This document shows, piece by piece, positions 24,026-36,500 of a stretch of 64,000 nucleotides of DNA. The notes below the pieces were generated by a model. It did not search any database and was not told the DNA's origin. It worked only from the letters and a program-made list of their open reading frames with translations. The stretch is taken from assembly GCA_030248135.1 (NCBI GenBank), contig JASANC010001821.1:1-64000 (forward strand), in the 5' to 3' direction. Position 1 is the stretch's first letter. Each line of letters opens with the position of its first letter. A program made the position numbers and the translations under genes. This DNA comes from Theristus sp. LFF4_11. Lineage: Eukaryota; Nematoda; Chromadorea; Monhysterida; Xyalidae.

Positions 24026-25257
24026 TGAAAATCTTGTCGCGCTTGTTGCGATATTTGTTCGATTTTTCGTGCATGTCCGTTTGGCGCACGACTTTTGTCT
24101 CAGCTGTGCTGCGCGCCTACAAACTGTTTAAGCACGATTACTTTTTATTCAACGTTGAAATTGTTGATGAAACACTTTTTGCTCATTTGTGCGCGCGCAA
24201 ACGCACATACGGACATGTTGAAAAAACGCAAACCATTAGTTCAAACTGTTCGCTGCACCGTTTCACTTATCGGACTTCTCTTCTATTTTTCATTGAATTA
24301 CCAAACACCGACTGCAGTTCCTATTATTATTCCACTCGTCTGAGTGTCATGGATTTCATACATTGTTTGAGAAATCTTTTTGTGTGGTATAAAATGAACA
24401 CAATAATTTATCCAAACAAATAATTATTTGTCATCAGAAGTAACATGAGAAAAAACGTTGCGCAAAAAGAATCACTTTGAACCAGCAAATTGAATCAATT
24501 GTGATTTGAATTTTTGAAGGCAGACACGTTTTCATATAAAGCAACCAGTAAAAAATATGTACAGGAAAGTGAAGTTTGTGCATGTACACAGTTTTTTTGA
24601 TCCCAGTTGCTCAATTTTGGATGTAAACAACAAATTCAATTGAATGGTGATGCCCCGTCCAGGTAGAGCTGTGATAACGATGCATATTAAAAAATAAAGC
24701 AAGAGACCGCAACTTCAAACAAGCTTGGATGCCACCAAGAATCTTTTTGATATGCAACTTGTTGAAACTTGTAACAGAGCAAACCAAAGTGAATAAAGAA
24801 ACGTTACCTGTACTCAATAAAGCGCATGTTTTGCTGATGACCTTTACATTGTGCATTTTCTGTGTCATATTAACGACAGCTCATGTAAAGTGTGAGCTTA
24901 GCGAAGTCAGAAGTTGTGAGTCATCAGCAAGGGACTAAATGAATCCGAATAGAACAAACAACAGAAAAGCTTGAAAACTTGATACACCGAGCGCTAGGTC
25001 TGAAAGTGAAATGATGAGTAGAATCGAATAAAATGACAAACAGAAAAGTGAAGCAGTTTTCACTAATCAGAGATGAAACGTGAAACAACGATACGAACAA
25101 CTCAAAAGCGAAAAAAACTGTTTAAGCGACTATCCACGCTTTGGAAAAAAAAATCACTTCACACATCGAATCATTTGAAATTGGTCTAATTCAATAACTT
25201 TATAGACAACATTGGCAACACAAAGAAATTGACAAACAAAAAAAAACAAAAACAGAA
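24026..25257. other. Intergenic space between convergent genes
   Basis: AT-rich sequence between the CCDC170 stop (24025) and the Pez stop (25258). I see no exon-like block. Several AATAAA-like strings occur on both strands (for example ACAATAATTTAT near 24400) and could serve as poly(A) signals, but none can be assigned. Confidence 0.5.
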
Positions 25258-27594
25258 TCATATCAGTCGCGAGTTCCTCAAATACTCGATGAGGCACATG
25301 TAGACGAACTTGTATTGCGTCGCGGACTGCAGCAGATGCATGCGCTGCTGTCGGAGCAACAGAAGCGCGCGCGCCACCTCGAGACTCTGAAACCGGTGCA
25401 ACCACAATCCGTTCAGTGTACACTCTAAAGGCGGAAACACCATTTAGTTTTTCGTCCGTACGCACAAACGTCGTTCTAAATCCCGTACGCAAACTAATCG
25501 TGTCCGTAATGCATTAAGATAGCACACACGACACGATTTCTAAATCGCGTGGCCATTTTTTACGTGTCGTGTCCGTGCGTACGCACAAAAAAACTAATTG
25601 CTAAACGCGCCTTAACACACGCCTTTCGCAAGCAAACACGCAGGTGAAACCGAATCTGGTCTGTCTGGCACGCTGATTGGCCAAGTATTACAGTGTTATT
25701 GATGTCGGCTTCCAAGTACACGAGCGTTCGCTCTTGCTTATCGCTATTCCAAAAGCGCTTAGCGAGACGACTAGATTATTTCATGATCTTCAATGTACAC
25801 GCGCTAATGACTGTGTATAAAACTGACTGTCTGTGTTTCACCTGGTTGTGCTCGAGACAGTGCAGCATGAGCTCAATGAGAATGTAAGCGCCCGTGCGGC
25901 CGGCGCCACTGCAGCAGTGCACGATCGTTGGCGGCGGCGGCATGGCGCTCGATGACGCTGACGACCGCTGCTGATGGGAGCTGTCCAACAGCGACGAACT
26001 GGTCGTGCTCAGGTCTGAACAAAAACGACAAGCAGGCACTCGCGAACAGTGGTTGGTGTCGTTTGTGGTGTTGCTTGATTTGACGAACACGTCAAATAAC
26101 TGTACAGAATATTTTGCAAACCAGCAGAGCTGGCCGCACTGCCATTATTATCAGGCAATCTGATCATCTTTGAAAACTACTAAAAGAAGCCCACGGCTGG
26201 AAACCACAAGTGCAGCTGTTTGCTCGTTCGTTCATGCGAGTCATTCGCTTTCAAGATGTTGCAAATAGAAAATGGAAAATAACAGGAGTTGAGGCTTTGT
26301 TTTCGAATTGACACTTTTGTCACTGATTTCGAAATACATCAACCAATTTGTATGGTGGTTCTCTGCATTTCGGCCTGGCCAAGATCATGCGCAGAAGAGG
26401 GGTGGCCTCATCAGTGATGTCAAGAAAACCAGATGCAACAAAAAAAAACACCGACCAGACGAGGCTGGCGTGCCGACGGATGATGACGCATGCGAGCGCC
26501 CGCTGGACGACTGCACCGCCTGTCGGGGCGGCGGCGGCGTTTGTCGGTTGAGTCGAGTGCGACCAGTGCTGTCCAATGAACGCGACTGCAAACCGACGCA
26601 ACGAACAAATGTAACACAACAATGCACAATTTTGGTCATTGCGAGCGATTACTGTTGTTGTCGTTGTTGCACATAGGTCGCACTTTGAGATTTCGGGTAC
26701 TTTGATTGTGCGCCAAATCTGATTCGGGTACAATCATACAATACACACAATTTATTGAAAGCTGTCAGTCCAAAAGCACGGACAATGAACGAGTCTAATA
26801 CGCTGGCGCTACGACGAGACGAGGCGAAACGAATGCAAGACCAACCGTGCTCGCACTACGACTCCGCTGCGGCGCGTGCGCTTCACCATGCGCCCGATGC
26901 AGCTCGTTGTCGAGGTGACGCCGCACGCTGTTCACTTCGTCGAGGAAGCCTGCAAGCGACACATGCTCTGTCGTTTGGCAAGATCTTCGCACGAACACAC
27001 TGCTGTTGCGAAATTCATCACAGGACAGATGTACCACGACCACGGTAATAATACACCACGAACAATCAGTATAACGGCAAAGTGAAGCACGGAAAACAGG
27101 ATACAAGCCAACAGGAGTACAGCAATACAAGGTGGTTTTGCGCCCATTGCGCATTGGCATCACGACCGGGTGTGGGTGCGCTTGCTGGCATCCTGGCTAA
27201 ACGGCGCCGCGAAACACGCACCACCACACGACGAAACCAACCGTGCTGCTGGTTGGTGCTCACCACCCACCGCGTCATCTCGCAACGGTAAATATTGACC
27301 AATCAGCACGGCAGACTGTTAAAAAAACACAAAAAACGAGAACTCGCCGAGCAGACTGTCAATGTTGTCCGGGATGGAGCCGGTCGGCCAGAGCAGATAC
27401 TGCAGATGGTAGACGGTGCGTTTCGCGCCCGACGGCACGTGTTTCAGCGTGAGCGTCGTGATCACACGGCCGGCCGTCTCGGCGCTGACCGACTGCGTGC
27501 TGACGTGCCAGTCGGCGAGCTTCAGTTTCTTGTTGGCCGGCGTCTGCGGCCAGTAGACGGCACACAGCTCGCGCCGCTGCTCCTTCACTCGCTC
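25258..27594 (-). CDS. PTPN14: Pez: C-terminal half of the phosphatase domain
   Basis: Five exons with matching phases. The first carries [18 protein letters not shown] and [20 protein letters not shown]. The usual W-P-D loop reads W-P-T, so the general-acid aspartate is replaced. [17 protein letters not shown] follows, then an inserted Ser-rich stretch of about 60 residues spread over three exons. The P-loop is [12 protein letters not shown] (HC-x5-R kept, but the residue after the catalytic Cys is a second Cys). The domain ends [20 protein letters not shown] and the C-terminus NSRLI. The expected front half of the domain (Y-I-N-A-S, the A-T-Q-G-P strand) was not found. One intron uses a GC donor (GCTCG|GCGAGT at 27347). 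Confidence 0.85.
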
Positions 27595-30500
27595 CTGCAA
27601 CGCGACGAAACTAAGCGCTCGTGTCGCATGCTACGATTGGCAGCTCAATGGTCATCTATGAACCCGCACGCTTTCCCACGCCTTGGGTTTATAGTTATTT
27701 TAGTATACCGGGTTTGCGCAACCACACGCTTGCTAAGCATGCTATTATTTCGTTATTAGCATGCCAACCATCGAACATAAGCACGTTTGGCAACCGGGTG
27801 GCAATAACTGTGTTCGAAATTCAAAATATAAAACAACGGTAAACAAAACATACATGAAAACAAGAAGCGAAATATTTCTCAAGTCTAAACATATGCGTTC
27901 ATACGCACACCCGGTATAAAATACGTCATGTATCATGGGTTTATAGATGTCGCAATGTTTATAGATGACACCAAATCCGATGGCAGATGGTGTTCGTCTG
28001 ACCAGAAATCGGCTTGATCAGCTGGGGAAACCATAGGTGTGTGTTTTTTTTCAAATCAGAGGCAACGACAAAGTGCACTGTCTTACTCTTGAGACTACCG
28101 ATTTGACCGTTCTTTCATCAATCATGCGGATGCGCGAGCGAGCGCAGCGAGCGGAGAGCGCATCACGCATAATATGAGCCGTTATACCCCAGCGCGCTTT
28201 TTTCAAAATTGCTCGCTGCCTCCAGCGAGCATAGTATAAGCCACAAACTTGGTTCCGTGCACACGAAACGAACACCCAAAGTTGTGCTTGGAGCCGTGAA
28301 AAAATTTTTATCCGACTACTTTTCATACGCTGTAGACACGAAAAACCTATTCTGAAATTTATGTTACTTATTTTCCTTGGTATTTTTTTTTCTGGTATGT
28401 AATCAACATGTGTTCGCCCTTTCAATTTTTACCTGCGACACTTTCGCAGTCGAACAAAAATGTTCCCTGGGGTAATTCCACCCGGAGATTTTGAAAATTG
28501 GGTTAATTTTTTACCCAGACCCTGTTTTTGGGTAAAAAATTGGGCATTTTTAATTGTTGGGAGGGTTTTCACCTGGTTTTAAGTGTTCGCCCTTTCAATT
28601 TTTAGCTGGGACACTTTCACAGTTGAACAAAATTGTTTCCTAGGGTAATTTCATCCGTAGATTCTGAAAATTTAGTTTATTTTTTTGCCCGGGCATTTTT
28701 TTGGGGTCAAAATTGTGCATTTTTTAAAGTTGGTAGCATTTTGACTGGGTATCAGTTTTTCACTCTTACAAATTTTGTCTGAGCTACGAAAAATAGGAGA
28801 AATGTTTAGTCCGTAGGAATTCAATGCGCTGATCACGGATTTTGGGTTAGTTTTCTTACGTGAGCAACTCTAGATGCTGAATCGTGACGATATCGGGCGA
28901 ATCGGCCGTGGAAATCGGCGAAATCGGTCCACGAACGAAAAACAAGAAAAGGGTGTTTTCCAGGGTAATTCAATGCGCCGATCACGAATTTTAAGTTAGT
29001 TTTCTTACGTGAGCAACTCTAGATGTTGAATCGTGACGATTTCGGGCGAATCGGCCGTGGAAATCGGCGAAATCGGTCCAGGAACGAAAAACAAGAAAAG
29101 AGTGTTTTCCAGGGTAATTCAATGCGCTGATCACGAATTTTGGGTTAGTTTTCACACGTGAGCAACTCTAGATGCTGAATCGTGACGATTTCGGGCGAAT
29201 CGGCCGTGGAAGTTGGCGAAATCGGTCCAGGAACGAAAAAGAAGAAAAGGGTGTTTTCCAGGGTAATTCAATGCGCTGATCACGAATTTTGGGTTAGTTT
29301 TCTTACGTGAGCAACTCTAGATGCTGAATCGTGACGATTTCGGGCGAATCGGCCGTGGAAGTTGGCGAAATCGGTCCAGGAACGAAAAACAAGAAAAGGG
29401 TGTTTTCCAGGGTAATTCAATGCGCTGATCACGAATTTTGGGTTAGTTTTCTTACGTGAGCAACTCTAGATGCTGAATCGTGACGATTTCGGGCGAATCG
29501 GCCGTGGAAGTTGGCGAAATCGGTCCAGGAACGAAAAACAAGAAAAGGGTGTTTTCCAGGGTAATTCAATGCGCTGATCACGAATTTTGGGTTAGTTTTC
29601 TTACGTGAGCAACTCTAGATGCTGAATCGTGACGATTTCGGGCGAATCGGCCGTGGAAGTTGGCGAAATCGGTCCAGGAACGAAAAACAAGAAAAGGGTG
29701 TTTTCCAGGGTAATTCAATGCGCTGATCACGAATTTTGGGTTAGTTTTCTTACGTGAGCAACTCTAGATGCTGAATCGTGACGATTTCGGGCGAATCGGC
29801 CGTGGAAGTTGGCGAAATCGGTCCAGAAACGAAAAACAAGAAAAGGTTGTTTTCCAGGGTAATTCAATGCGCTGATCACGAATTTTGGGTTAGTTTTCTT
29901 ATGTGAGCAACTCTAGATGCTGAATCGTGACGATTTCGGGCGAATCGGCCGTGGAAGTTGGCGAAATCGGTCCAGAAGCAAAAAAAATCCCACAAGAAAA
30001 GGGTGTTTTCCAGAGTAATTCAATGCACTGATCCCGGATTTTGGGTTAGTTTTTTATGTGAGCAACTCTAGATACTGAATCGTGACGATTTCGGGCGAAT
30101 CGGCCGTGGAAGTTGGCGAAATCGGTCCAGAAACGAAAAAGAAGAAAAGGGTGTTTTCCAGGGTAATTCAATGCGCTGATCACGAATTTTGGGTTAGTTT
30201 TCTTACGTGAGCAACTCTAGATGCTGAATCGTGACGATTTCGGGCGAATCGGCCGTGGAAGTTGGCGAAATCGGTCCAGGAACGAAAAACAAGAAAAGGG
30301 TGTTTTCCAGGGTAATTCAATGCGCTGATCACGAAATTTGGGTTAGTTTTTTTACGTGAGCAACTCTAGATGCTGAATCGTGACGATTTCGGGCGAATCG
30401 GCCGTGGAAGTTGGCGAAATCGGTCCAGGAACGAAAAACAAGAAAAGGGTGTTTTCCAGGGTAATTCAATGCGCTGATCACGAAATTTGGGTTAGTTTTT

Positions 30501-33500
30501 TTACGTGAGCAACTCTAGATGCTGAATCGTGACGATTTCGGGCGAATCGGCCGTGGAAGTTGGCGAAATCGGTCCAGGAACGAAAAACAAGAAAAGGATG
30601 TTTTCCAGGGTAATTCAATGCGCTGATCACGAATTTTGGGTTAGTTTTCTTACGTGAGCAACTCTAGATGCTGAATCGTAACGATTTCGAGCGAATCGGC
30701 CGTGGAAATTGGCGAAATCGGTCCAGGAACGAAAACAAGAAAATGGTGTTTCCCAGGGTAATTCAATGCGCTGATCACGAAATTTGGGTTAGTTTTTTTA
30801 CGTGAGCAACTCTAGATGCTGAATCGTGACGATTTCGGGCGAATCGGCCGTGGAAGTTGGCGAAATCGGTCCAGGAACGTAAAACAAGAAAAGGGTGTTT
30901 TCCAGGGTAATTCAAGGCGCTGATCACGAATTTTGATTAGTTTTTTACGTGAGCAACTCTAGATGCTGAATTGTGACGATTTCGGGCGAATCGGCCGTGG
31001 AAATTGGCGAAGCGGTCCAGGAACGAAAAACAAGAAAAGGGTGTTTTCCAGGGTAACTCAATGCGCTGATCACGAATTTTGGGTTAGTTTTCTTACGTGA
31101 GCAACTCTAGCTGCTGAATCGTGTCGATTTCGGGCGAATCGGCCGTGGAAGTTGGCGAAATCGGTCCAGGAACGAAAAACAAGAAAAGGGTGTTATCCAG
31201 GGTAATTCAATGCGCTGATCACGGATTTTCGGTTAGGTTTCTTATGTGAACAACTCTAGATACTAAATCGTGACGATTTCGGGCGAATCGGCCGTGGAAA
31301 TTGGCGAAATCGGTCCAGAAACGAAAAACCAGAAAAGGGTGTTTTTCAGGGTAATTCAATGCACTGATCCCGGATTTTGGGTTAGTTTCTTATGTGAGCA
31401 ACTCTAGATACTGAATCGTGACGATTTCGGGCGAATCGGCCGTGGAAGTTGGCGAAATCGGTCCCAAAACGAAAAACAAGAAAAGTGTGTTTCCCAGGGT
31501 AATTCAATGCGCTGATCACGGATTTTGGGTTAGTTTTTTATGTGAGCAACTCTAGATACTGAATCGTGACGATTTCGGGCGAACCGCCGTGGAAATTAGC
31601 GAAATCGGTCCAAATACAAAAAACTGTGTTGTCCATGGTAATTCATTGCGCCGATCACGGCTTTTGGGTCAGTTTTCTTATGTGAGCAATTCTAGATACT
31701 GAATCGTGACGATGTCGGGCAAATCGGCCGTAGAAATAGCATAGGCGAAATCGGCCCAAAAAACGAAAAATGAAAACCCTGAGGTATCCGGGGTTTAGAA
31801 GAATGTGTGACCAACGAGATGTGAATTTGGTTCGACCTTCGGGACTTATTTAAAAGTCAGAATATTATCTAAAAATGCGGGAGACGCATATAAAAGGAGG
31901 AATATGGCTTTGTGTAAGCAGTGAGAGACTTGGCTCGACAACTCTTTTCAAGTCTCTGATGTGGTACACACGGATACAAGTACATAAAAGCCATATTTTT
32001 GCGCCGTTTATTCACTATTTCGGTTGCACATGTACTTTGTAGACAATTAAAACTTCAACATTTGCGGTATTTCGGGCATTTAGCGACCACTAAAACCACT
32101 AAAATAACGATCAGACTTCAGATCGCTGATACTGGTTTGCCCAGAACAAAGTGTATCGCAGAGGCATTAGGGAACGCCAGGTCTCCTTCTGTGGCAAAGG
32201 CAACGACTCACGGGACAGACAGTTTTGCCACTTGAGTTTGGTAAAAAGGCTGAAAATCAACGGAAGACAACACCTTTTTGTCACTGGTGCTGGTGTGTAC
32301 ACAGCGATGCGTACGTTAGCAACGATAAAACCACATGAAACAATGTTTTGCAGTCTCTGATTTTTCTGTTTTTGCACAGAATTTACAGATTGTTGATTTA
32401 CAGAAGTTCTGCACAGAATTTGCACAGAATTTCGCACATGATGTGATTTCGAACTAAACTGGAAAGGACAGTGAAAAATAATTTTAAAACTGTTTTACAC
32501 TTTTCAGTAAAACAAACGCGGCGCAAAAATATAGCTTTTATGTACTTGTATCCGTGTGTACCACATCAGAGACTTGAAAAGAGTTGTCGAGCCAAGTCTC
32601 TCACTGCTTACACAAAGCCATATTCCTCCTTTTATATGCGTCTCCCGCATTTTTAGATAATGTCGATCATAGTTTTGCGTCTGTACGACTTGCTAAAAGT
32701 CATCAACAAACAAAATGTTCATTCAACAAAACAGCCAAGAGCCAATTATCAACGAGTCGTCATGAACAGAACAAGGAGCGTTGACATTTTTAAAAACATA
32801 AATCTACTGAATTTACTCTGGCAGGAGATCTGGGACTTGAGAAAGTCGTTTTTACAGAAACGACTGGCTTCAAATGAGAGTTACACGTGAACTTGCTGGC
32901 TAGTATTTCTCAATTTTACAATCAGTGAGCAAAGCTCAGTGTTCAACTTCGTCTGTTAAAACGACAAAACGTCGTGAACTCGTGACAATATCAGAAAGCA
33001 GACGACTGATTTTTCGAAAGCTGAAAAACTGCGAAATTATTTCGCTCTACGTTGCACTCGAGAACTACAAACTATTAAACAAAAAGAATACAAAACTTGT
33101 TGAACGTTGGTTATTCACCCGCACAAAAACACGTTTGAGCAGTTGCCGACGACTGTGAGTTACACACACTTAGTATCAACAAGAAAACTATTCTAGTCAG
33201 ACCGTCGTTCATATCGTCCTCATTACTTCTTCGGAACAGCTGTTTTGTGTGAATTTTCATTCCATGATTGCAAACAGTCTACAAACCAGGTAGGTTCTTG
33301 TCTGCCAGCCAAACTGAATGGGAAGTGTCCGACAGATTCACTCGGCGGAACAAAAAAATGCGAATTCCCTACCGACACACTTTCGGCTGAGTTACACACG
33401 CGCATGCGACAGATGATATTGTTCGGAAAACATAATTCACAATCAAAAAAATGTCATCACAACACAGTTACCGCATTTTATGGACAACAACGCACAAAAA

Positions 33501-36500
33501 CACAAACGAAAACACTGCAGGAGGACACGAAATGTAGGCTGGCGCACAATGAAACAAGGTGAAGTGTGACGCGCGCGCAACAAATGTGCGTGTGTGCACG
33601 CGTCATTTCGCGCTTTTACGTGCGTCCACAACAAACAAAATCCTCGGCACCGCTCAGCATCTGATCGAAACATCAGTAAACATATATTCGAAAAAAATGC
33701 GCAAAAAACTTCATTTTGGTTGATAATTTTGGCAAAAATATTAAATAATCCAGCCATACGATCATTCGAGTGGAGTCTCAATTTCGTCTGGTGACCGAAC
33801 GAACATTGCAAAAAAACGAAACCAGGGCATGTCTCATGACAGGTCGAACGCTCATCGCTGGTATTTCAGGGCACTAGTAAGACAGGACGAAACATAAAAC
33901 TGTAGCGCAAATTATAAACAGAAAGACACAGAAGAAGCCGATTAAATCGAAACACAAAAGACAAACAACATACGACAAAATGTATTGGTCTAAACTAAAG
34001 ACAGTTGACTCTAACACAGTAATGTTGCACATTCACAAAACACACGCACACACGATACGATACGATATGCTCACAGTAGCCTGGTGCACGTCATCGTATG
34101 TTTGCATGCGTGTTTGTGTTGAACAGTGGCAGCAACAGTTTTATTGTTATAACCGAGTGCACTGTCTTCAGACCAGAACATTAAAAAAAAACACGATTCA
34201 CGGGAAGCGGACATTAAGCCGAACCGGACAAACCCGTTCATCGTTCGTGTCTGCTGTCGGCGACTGCGCTGCGCCAGCGGCTGTCGTCGCCGTTCGCGTC
34301 TGAATCACGTCCGGTGGCCGCGCGTTCAACGTCGCATTCGGCCGCGCGCCCACCGGACCGGACGGATGCAGCAGTAGCGTCGTCGTCAGAAACGGTCGCT
34401 CGTCGGTGGTCGGCGAGCCTTCGAGCGAGGACGACTGCTTTGCAAGCACGCACGCCGCTGCGGTCGGCGGCATCGAGACGCTGCGCTCGCGACGCTCCTA
34501 GAGAACAAAACATGGTTGAAGCAAACTGAGAGACAACTTTGTTAAAAAGGTGTTTCGAATGAAGACCATTGGTTAGAGCACAGTGACGATGCACGAATTC
34601 ACATACGATCGTGTATTCTATTCTTGATTCGTGAAGCTGCATGCATGTGCGTCAATTTGAAAACATTTGACGAACGGACAAGTTTTAGTCAAGCGGTATA
34701 ATTTGTAAAACCCATCGCTTCCCAGCGTTGATTTGTCCACGCTTTGGTGTGCTGTTAGTGTTAACAGTGACTGGCTAAAACACCGAACAACATAAAAACA
34801 ACCACTATTGATCTAAAGTTCTAAAGAAAGCAATTTTAAAATTATAAAATACAATTTTTTCAGAACGTTGAAAGGTCAGAACAGTACCTTTTCAAAAACG
34901 TAAAGTGCTAGTCTGGAAACCGGGCACTCTCGTAATGATGCACGATCAGAAACCAACGCACAGGCACACACACACACACACTGCGGGTGACCCACATAGG
35001 GCATCAGGTGCACCATAATTTGTGCGCCTGTGCGTTTGTTTGCGCGTGCGACAATACTGTGTTATGATGCCGAGTGCAATGTCTTCAGACAAGCTGTTGT
35101 AACAAAAAACATTTTCATAACACCGTTTACAGCAAACGAACATTATATGCGAGAGTGCCAGTGCGTTTGCCAGGGTTACGCAGCAGCATACTATCGACCA
35201 CTCGATTCACTTGACACACGAAGCACGTCTGATCGATGACGCTCGGCATTATACCCTTTTTTGCGCAACGTTATGTGCAAATGTTCTCCGTTTCAATATC
35301 ACTGCACTCAATTCGTGAATCAGACAATGAAAGAAGTGTGATTGTTGGCTGTTGAGAGCTCAAGACCATTCAAGGTTCTCGAATATGCTGCTGAAAATGT
35401 GCATGAAATAAATCGAAAGAAACCAGTAAATTTCAAAACCAGCAAAAACTTGCAGAGCTATGAAACAAAGTCAGCTATGAAACTGAAAGCGTCGGGAAGA
35501 AGACAGAGCGAAGCTTCGGAATAACAATAATTGCAAATTTGTTCTCCAGTCTCACATCAAGACAAACGACACCAAATAATCTCGAATTCATCGGAATAAA
35601 AGAAAAAATGAGTTTTTCTCACAGAGCAAATAAACTTGACTTGCTATTGAATACTGAAAGAGTGTAATTGCAGTTGGGGAACACCGGAACGTGCCTGGTA
35701 CCATGTTTCCTTTCGTTTCATCCATATTTGAAAAAAATGCGAGAAAAACTATTTGTTTTGGTGACACAAGATGAGGAATACGCAAACAAGGAAAACAATT
35801 TTCCAACATCAAAACTTACATAAAAAAATAACAAGCTTTCATCATGTCGGTTACGACAATGTTTGTTTGGTGAAATGGGTGATATTTCGATTGTTGCTGC
35901 ATTCTCAAAAAAGTCAGTCAGAGAGAAAATGAAATTATAAGCGCTTGAAATTATTCACAATTACAAGTAACGGGCTCGTGTACTATTCCGGCCCGCGAAA
36001 TTCCGGCCCGAAGAATTCCGGCCCGCTCATTCCGGCCCGAAGAATTCCGGCCTGAAGAATTCCGGCCCGAAGAATTCCGGCCCGAAGAATTCCGGCCCGG
36101 AGAATTCCGGCCCGACGAATTTTCGCCAGCACGAACAATATTTAACCACGAAGTGATTTTTGGTAATCAAATATCGATTGGTAATAATTATTCACAACGT
36201 GAATAAATAAATTCATACAGCTAGTTTAAACCTTTGTTAGCCGAGGAGAATTATGTATACCTGAGGTTTGTATTTTTGTTCCAGCAAGTTCAACATAATG
36301 ACTTGCGTTTCAGCACTAGTGCCCCCCGGCCCCCCCCCCCCTCGAAATTTGCTTGACACCCCACCCAGCGAAAATTGTTAAAACAAGACATTTTTTGAAG
36401 CAAAAAAGTCACGTCTGAAATAATGAAAACGCAAACCAGCCAGCAAGATCACGCAAATCAGATAATGCAGAAATGATACCAAAAAGGACAAAACACAGCA

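Noticed and set aside
25258..27594. Receptor-type IA-2 (PTPRN) phosphatase
   Set aside because: The WPx loop without Asp suggested it, but EVNSVRRH, the CLEHN segment, the NSRLI end and the upstream FERM and PPPY exons fit PTPN14/PTPN21.
28812..31780. CRISPR-like regular array
   Set aside because: The 149-bp units are contiguous, with no short repeat plus unique spacer pattern, in an animal genome. It is a satellite.
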